Below are positions 60,659-64,000 of a DNA stretch of 64,000 nucleotides, piece by piece. How positions within the stretch are numbered: the first letter of the stretch is position 1; every line of letters starts with the position of its first letter. Below the pieces are notes generated by a model, which worked only from the letters and a program-made list of their open reading frames with translations, searched no databases and was not told the DNA's origin. Location of the stretch: positions 1 through 64,000 of IMG/VR virus record IMGVR_UViG_3300020190_004843. One strand, 5' to 3'. Source of the stretch: a virus. Both the position numbers and the translations under genes were made by a program.

Positions 60659-62341
60659 TTAGGATTCTTTACGTAAGCTTCTTTCGTAATGGTCAAATCT
60701 ATTGTGTTCAGTTGGTGTCATAAGAAGAATACCCGCGTAAATTCTATCTTTCTTCATTTCTTGATATATGTGAGACATCCAAGTTTGTTCGTAAGGTCTT
60801 GCCCAAGTTGTTTCTAAGAACATTTTTTTATTTCCTTGTTTCGATACTATTTGTGGCCAATTACAATAGTATATTTCTCCAATTCCATATGGTATCCCCT
60901 GATAGGTGTTGACTAAATAAAAACTTGTTTTGGGTGCATTTGGATCCAATCCTAAATCAGGTAATCTTTTGTTGTTCGGCCAAAACTCCTCTCTTACGGA
61001 TTGAGGTACATTGTACCATGCCCATTGAGTTCCATTGTCACCAAAAAATTCTGTGTAGTTCATTTTCATGAAATCAAAAGACTCTTTATGCATTATTTCC
61101 AATGTCTTCAAATATAAGTTTGGTGCATATCTATTGAATCCATTTCTACAAACCCCACCGTCTAAGTAGAAAAACATATCATCTTCAAAAAAATGCATAT
61201 ATTCCAAATCTGTTTTTTCGAAGTGTTCCGCGATGAACTGTCTTCCACCACAAATACCCAAGTTGCCATTTTCAGGTATTATCTGCTCAAACCCATATCG
61301 ATTACACAACTCCTCATACTTTTGAAAAGTTGAATTATCGGTTGAGTTGTTCAATAAAAACTTTTTAGGCATTTCCAAAAAATTTTTATCATATTTTTCC
61401 ATGGACTTAATCAAAGTTTCGAATTGATTTGGACTATTAAACGTGATTACATACAACCCAACTTTTTTTGGGTCCAAGGGTTGTTGGGCTATCCCATTCA
61501 TCTTGAACTCTGTTTTAGGTTCCAATCTGTCATTCTTCAAATCTTCAAAAAACTTACCCAACAAACCATTACCTTCAATTTCAAAATAATTTATAAGGTC
61601 TGCGTTTTTATAACACATGATACTAAAAATAGATTCCTCAGTACCCATGTATCCATCTCTCAACGTAGTATTCAATAGATTGTAATATATTCCATTAATT
61701 TCAGATATTGTCTCCTTAGGTCCGCCAAAAAAACCACCACGAGCAACTCTTTCGACCTTAGCCCCAGCAATCTCATTCATTTTATTAAACTCGAATCCGT
61801 GTATCTCTGTGTTTGCCTCATAAGGAAAGCATATGAATGAGAACTTGGTAATATATTTTGACAACTTATCTAATACATGATCGTGAGTAAAATACCCTGG
61901 ATGTACTGTGTTAGTTATTCCACCATCCAGCCAAAAAAGATATTTGGAATTAAACCTGTCCATGATTTTTGCATCATGTAACAAAAACATTTTGGACATA
62001 ACCAATGGATTATAAAGTTCAAGTCTTGACTGAGTGGACTCTGATAACCAACCGGCCAAATTTTTCCATTTAGTATTATTTCTGATAGTTTGTATGTTGT
62101 TGTAGAATTCGTTCTGTTTAAACCAACTAACGTCTCTCACAATGAATTGAGTTTTATTAGGGTCCCTTTTTTTCGAAACAATCTCTTGCAGTTTTTCATC
62201 ACCATAAATTATCATATTAACATCAAAGTCTAAAAGTAAATCAAATCTTTTAGTGTAATGAGAATATGAACGAGACCATCCTTCAGTAAGATCTTCCCTA
62301 CCGATGTCCCAAATGCCAGTCACAATTGTAATGTCACTCAT
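60659..62341 (-). CDS. Two-domain glycosyltransferase (HtrL/YibB-like plus GT2-like)
   Basis: This 560-residue protein seems to have two parts. The N-terminal ~290 residues start with ITIVTGIWDIGRED and later contain KYLFWLDGGI, the pattern of HtrL/YibB-like sugar-related proteins. The C-terminal half has VGLYVITFNSPNQFETLIKS, a NGNLGICGGRQFI loop and the metal-binding FFEDDMFF, the layout of GT-A (GT2-like) glycosyltransferases. Acceptor unknown: DNA, virion fibres or host surface sugars. It overlaps the next gene by 8 bases, so the set is expressed together. Confidence 0.75.
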   Translation of the reverse strand: MSDITIVTGIWDIGREDLTEGWSRSYSHYTKRFDLLLDFDVNMIIYGDEKLQEIVSKKRDPNKTQFIVRDVSWFKQNEFYNNIQTIRNNTKWKNLAGWLSESTQSRLELYNPLVMSKMFLLHDAKIMDRFNSKYLFWLDGGITNTVHPGYFTHDHVLDKLSKYITKFSFICFPYEANTEIHGFEFNKMNEIAGAKVERVARGGFFGGPKETISEINGIYYNLLNTTLRDGYMGTEESIFSIMCYKNADLINYFEIEGNGLLGKFFEDLKNDRLEPKTEFKMNGIAQQPLDPKKVGLYVITFNSPNQFETLIKSMEKYDKNFLEMPKKFLLNNSTDNSTFQKYEELCNRYGFEQIIPENGNLGICGGRQFIAEHFEKTDLEYMHFFEDDMFFYLDGGVCRNGFNRYAPNLYLKTLEIMHKESFDFMKMNYTEFFGDNGTQWAWYNVPQSVREEFWPNNKRLPDLGLDPNAPKTSFYLVNTYQGIPYGIGEIYYCNWPQIVSKQGNKKMFLETTWARPYEQTWMSHIYQEMKKDRIYAGILLMTPTEHNRFDHYERSLRKES

Positions 62342-63218
62342 CTATTTTGTTTAATTCTGTTAATATTTTATAGAAACTTTTATTTCTTTCAAAAAGATTT
62401 GGATCAGTACCTGGCGGGCAATTATCTTTACACCACCATATGTCAAAATGTTTACGTTTAAATCTATCAAAGTGATTGAAATACATCAAAGTCATAATTT
62501 GCTCCTCCATCGGTAAATTTTCATCTGCATCTTCCAAAACTTTTTTCAAGTAATCTTCGAAAGTTGTTACTAACCAATTCCAATTTTCTTTTCTTCCACC
62601 AAATAGACCACCTATGATATGTATAGATCTGTCATAGCTTGTGTAATATTTTTTATCGACGGTTCCAGACCAATAGTTTCTATCGTTTTCTTTACCTATC
62701 ATAAAAATTTTATCATCAGTAAATTCTATTAGATTTTTCAAAAAATCATTCTGAAATAAATTTGACTCGTAATACTTTCTCTGTACTCCTTTATCCGTTA
62801 GATATTTCAAGGGTATCAAACCACAATGTGACAATCCAGCATCTATCCAATAGTAATGATCATAAGAGCCATCTTCATTCCACCACCAATGAAACTTCGA
62901 GAACTGAACTTCAACACATCTATCAGATTTTCGCACTTGTTCGATATTCTTTTTAGAATTAATTATATTTTTGAATTTAGTCTCGTACAAATCAAAAACT
63001 TTAAACTCGATTTTTTTTGGATCAATCTTATGGACATCGTAGAAAAAGATTTCTAGCTCTGACTTTTCATCTTCTGTCGTATAACATACAAAAACAGAGT
63101 CTGTCATTTTGAGAAGTGACAATAAACTATATCTGTAATGACTTCCTCTAGCGGGTCTACCACCTAAATCTGTTCCATTTAATTTTGAATATATTGCTGT
63201 TATAAATTTAACTGACAT
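62334..63218 (-). CDS. HtrL/YibB-like glycosyltransferase-type protein
   Basis: This 294-residue protein starts with VKFITAIYSKLNGTDLGGRPARG and contains HYYWIDAGLSHCGLIP and later IGGLFGGRKENW. These match the N-terminal half of the neighbouring 560-residue protein (LFWLDGGI and GGFFGGPKE), so the two genes are related. A sugar-transfer role is inferred from this similarity. It overlaps its neighbours by 8 and 11 bases. Confidence 0.65.
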   Translation of the reverse strand: MSVKFITAIYSKLNGTDLGGRPARGSHYRYSLLSLLKMTDSVFVCYTTEDEKSELEIFFYDVHKIDPKKIEFKVFDLYETKFKNIINSKKNIEQVRKSDRCVEVQFSKFHWWWNEDGSYDHYYWIDAGLSHCGLIPLKYLTDKGVQRKYYESNLFQNDFLKNLIEFTDDKIFMIGKENDRNYWSGTVDKKYYTSYDRSIHIIGGLFGGRKENWNWLVTTFEDYLKKVLEDADENLPMEEQIMTLMYFNHFDRFKRKHFDIWWCKDNCPPGTDPNLFERNKSFYKILTELNKIDE

Positions 63219-63951
63219 TATAATCTATGTGTTTTTGTGTACTTTTTATTTCCTCTGTCCTTTCCTGGTATAGGTAATAATCATCAATTTTTACAGGTGA
63301 ATATTGGTTCCAATTGTAAACCTGTGTATAATAATTATTATACATTCCATGGGATACGTCGGAATAGGATCTTCTCTGTGGTGCAATGGGCACTATAGGG
63401 CAATAACTCTGTTTTATTGGATAAATGAAGTGTGCTAAGTATCCATCAATAGGGTAATAATAATCTCCACTCGTGAATGCAGTTGTTGATATATTGAACA
63501 TTTCGTCGTACACGGACTCGTCATATATCATCATGTTGGTCGCAAAAGTTTCTGCATTGTCATTATTTTTCCTTGGGGGTAATTCTGTTATATCCAATAG
63601 TAGGTTGTATTTTTCACTACGGTTTACGTTCCTATTGAGTGTTGGGGTAACGTTGAAAACTGAAAACTCTATTCCCTCTATTTGTGATTCTAATTTTTCT
63701 AAGAATGATTTGGCATAAGGCATGAATATACAATCATCTTCAATTACCATAACCCTCTTGTATCCTCTGTCCTTTGCAATTTTGATACATTCCAAATGTG
63801 ATAAAGTACAACCCATATAACTGTTTCTGTTTATTGCACTAAACCTTTCATAGGACCAACCAATATAATTCATCTCTTTGTTTATGAGTGATAAATTTTC
63901 AGGTCTATGGTCAAGATTTATAACAAACTTAGCTAATTCTGAAAATTTCAT
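63208..63951 (-). CDS. Glycosyltransferase family 25-like protein
   Basis: This 247-residue protein has the GT25 (LPS/collagen sugar transferase) pattern: FVINLDHRPENL near the start, then the SHLECIKIAKDRGYKRVMV helix-strand and VIEDDCIF, which supplies the acidic metal ligands. Such enzymes add hexoses to lipopolysaccharide or protein. ATG 63951 is in a TAATG overlap with the partial gene upstream. Confidence 0.8.
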   Translation of the reverse strand: MKFSELAKFVINLDHRPENLSLINKEMNYIGWSYERFSAINRNSYMGCTLSHLECIKIAKDRGYKRVMVIEDDCIFMPYAKSFLEKLESQIEGIEFSVFNVTPTLNRNVNRSEKYNLLLDITELPPRKNNDNAETFATNMMIYDESVYDEMFNISTTAFTSGDYYYPIDGYLAHFIYPIKQSYCPIVPIAPQRRSYSDVSHGMYNNYYTQVYNWNQYSPVKIDDYYLYQERTEEIKSTQKHIDYNVS

Positions 63952-64000
63952 TAGCTTACATGATTGTGAGTAAGTTGTCCTGTTAATCTCTCACACCATC
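63951..64000 (-). CDS. Partial upstream gene (C-terminus only)
   Basis: One minus-strand frame is open from the window edge and ends with 15 residues (WCERLTGQLTHNHVS) and a TAA that overlaps the next ATG as TAATG. That matches the coupling seen elsewhere. Too short to identify. Confidence 0.45.
   Translation of the reverse strand, partial: WCERLTGQLTHNHVS

Noticed and set aside
1-64000. tRNA genes or an integrase/attachment site.
   Set aside because: Gaps are too short and AT-rich, no cloverleaf was seen, and no recombinase-type gene is present.

Overview
The window is a piece of a large, AT-rich, lytic contractile-tailed phage of the T4 type, most likely infecting a member of the Bacteroidota. 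T4-type homologues are recognisable for neck (gp13, probably gp14), tail terminator (gp15-like), sheath (gp18), tube (gp19), hub/wedge proteins (gp26-like, gp53, gp25, gp6), replicative helicase (gp41), 5' nuclease (Rnh), recombinase (UvsX), ssDNA-binding protein (gp32) and family-B DNA polymerase (gp43). A Bacteroidota host is inferred from SprB-like adhesin repeats, PKD-like domains, a DUF5522 protein otherwise known mainly from Bacteroidota, and start codons without Shine-Dalgarno sequences. No integrase, tRNA or CRISPR array was seen. Capsid, portal, terminase and clamp-loader genes are not in the window.

Layout. 1-4801: adhesive fibre genes (Gly-X-Y repeat protein with an embedded copper-type cupredoxin domain, Thr/Pro mucin-like protein, small protein). 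4798-19807: SprB-repeat adhesin and a run of large tail/baseplate proteins, including a 1763-residue protein with an internal hydrophobic segment. 19898-22203: wedge genes gp6 and gp25. 22225-24284: a class II (B12-dependent) ribonucleotide reductase coupled to DUF5522. 24427-29439: helicase, nuclease, recombinase and SSB, all inserted between baseplate genes. 29554-45403: two small genes, a 2334-residue hub-like protein, gp53, a 1625-residue protein with an OmpA-like domain, the tape measure and gp26-like proteins. 45468-52379: tube, a HAD-type phosphatase, sheath, terminator and neck genes. 52427-57394 (+ strand): a SET-domain remnant, a SNF2 helicase, an Mn-type superoxide dismutase fused to a probable PD-(D/E)XK nuclease domain, gp13 and a small protein. 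57371-64000: DNA polymerase, a small conserved protein and three glycosyltransferase-type genes, with a fourth gene running off the edge.

Most genes are on the minus strand in tight runs with TAATG or ATGA overlaps, so translational coupling is expected. Transcription units are separated by hairpin terminators (near 24400, 28570, 29520, 44515, 45420). Heads of units carry a recurrent TATTTAT(A/G) element in the sense strand a few to about 60 bases before the start codon, a candidate phage promoter. No gene-free stretch exceeds about 145 bases; the longest gaps (24285-24426, 50119-50236, 29440-29553) hold these promoters and terminators.

The strongest candidates for something new are the SOD-nuclease fusion and its plus-strand island, the type-1 copper site in the tail fibre, the TATTTAT promoter family, and the RNR-DUF5522 pair.
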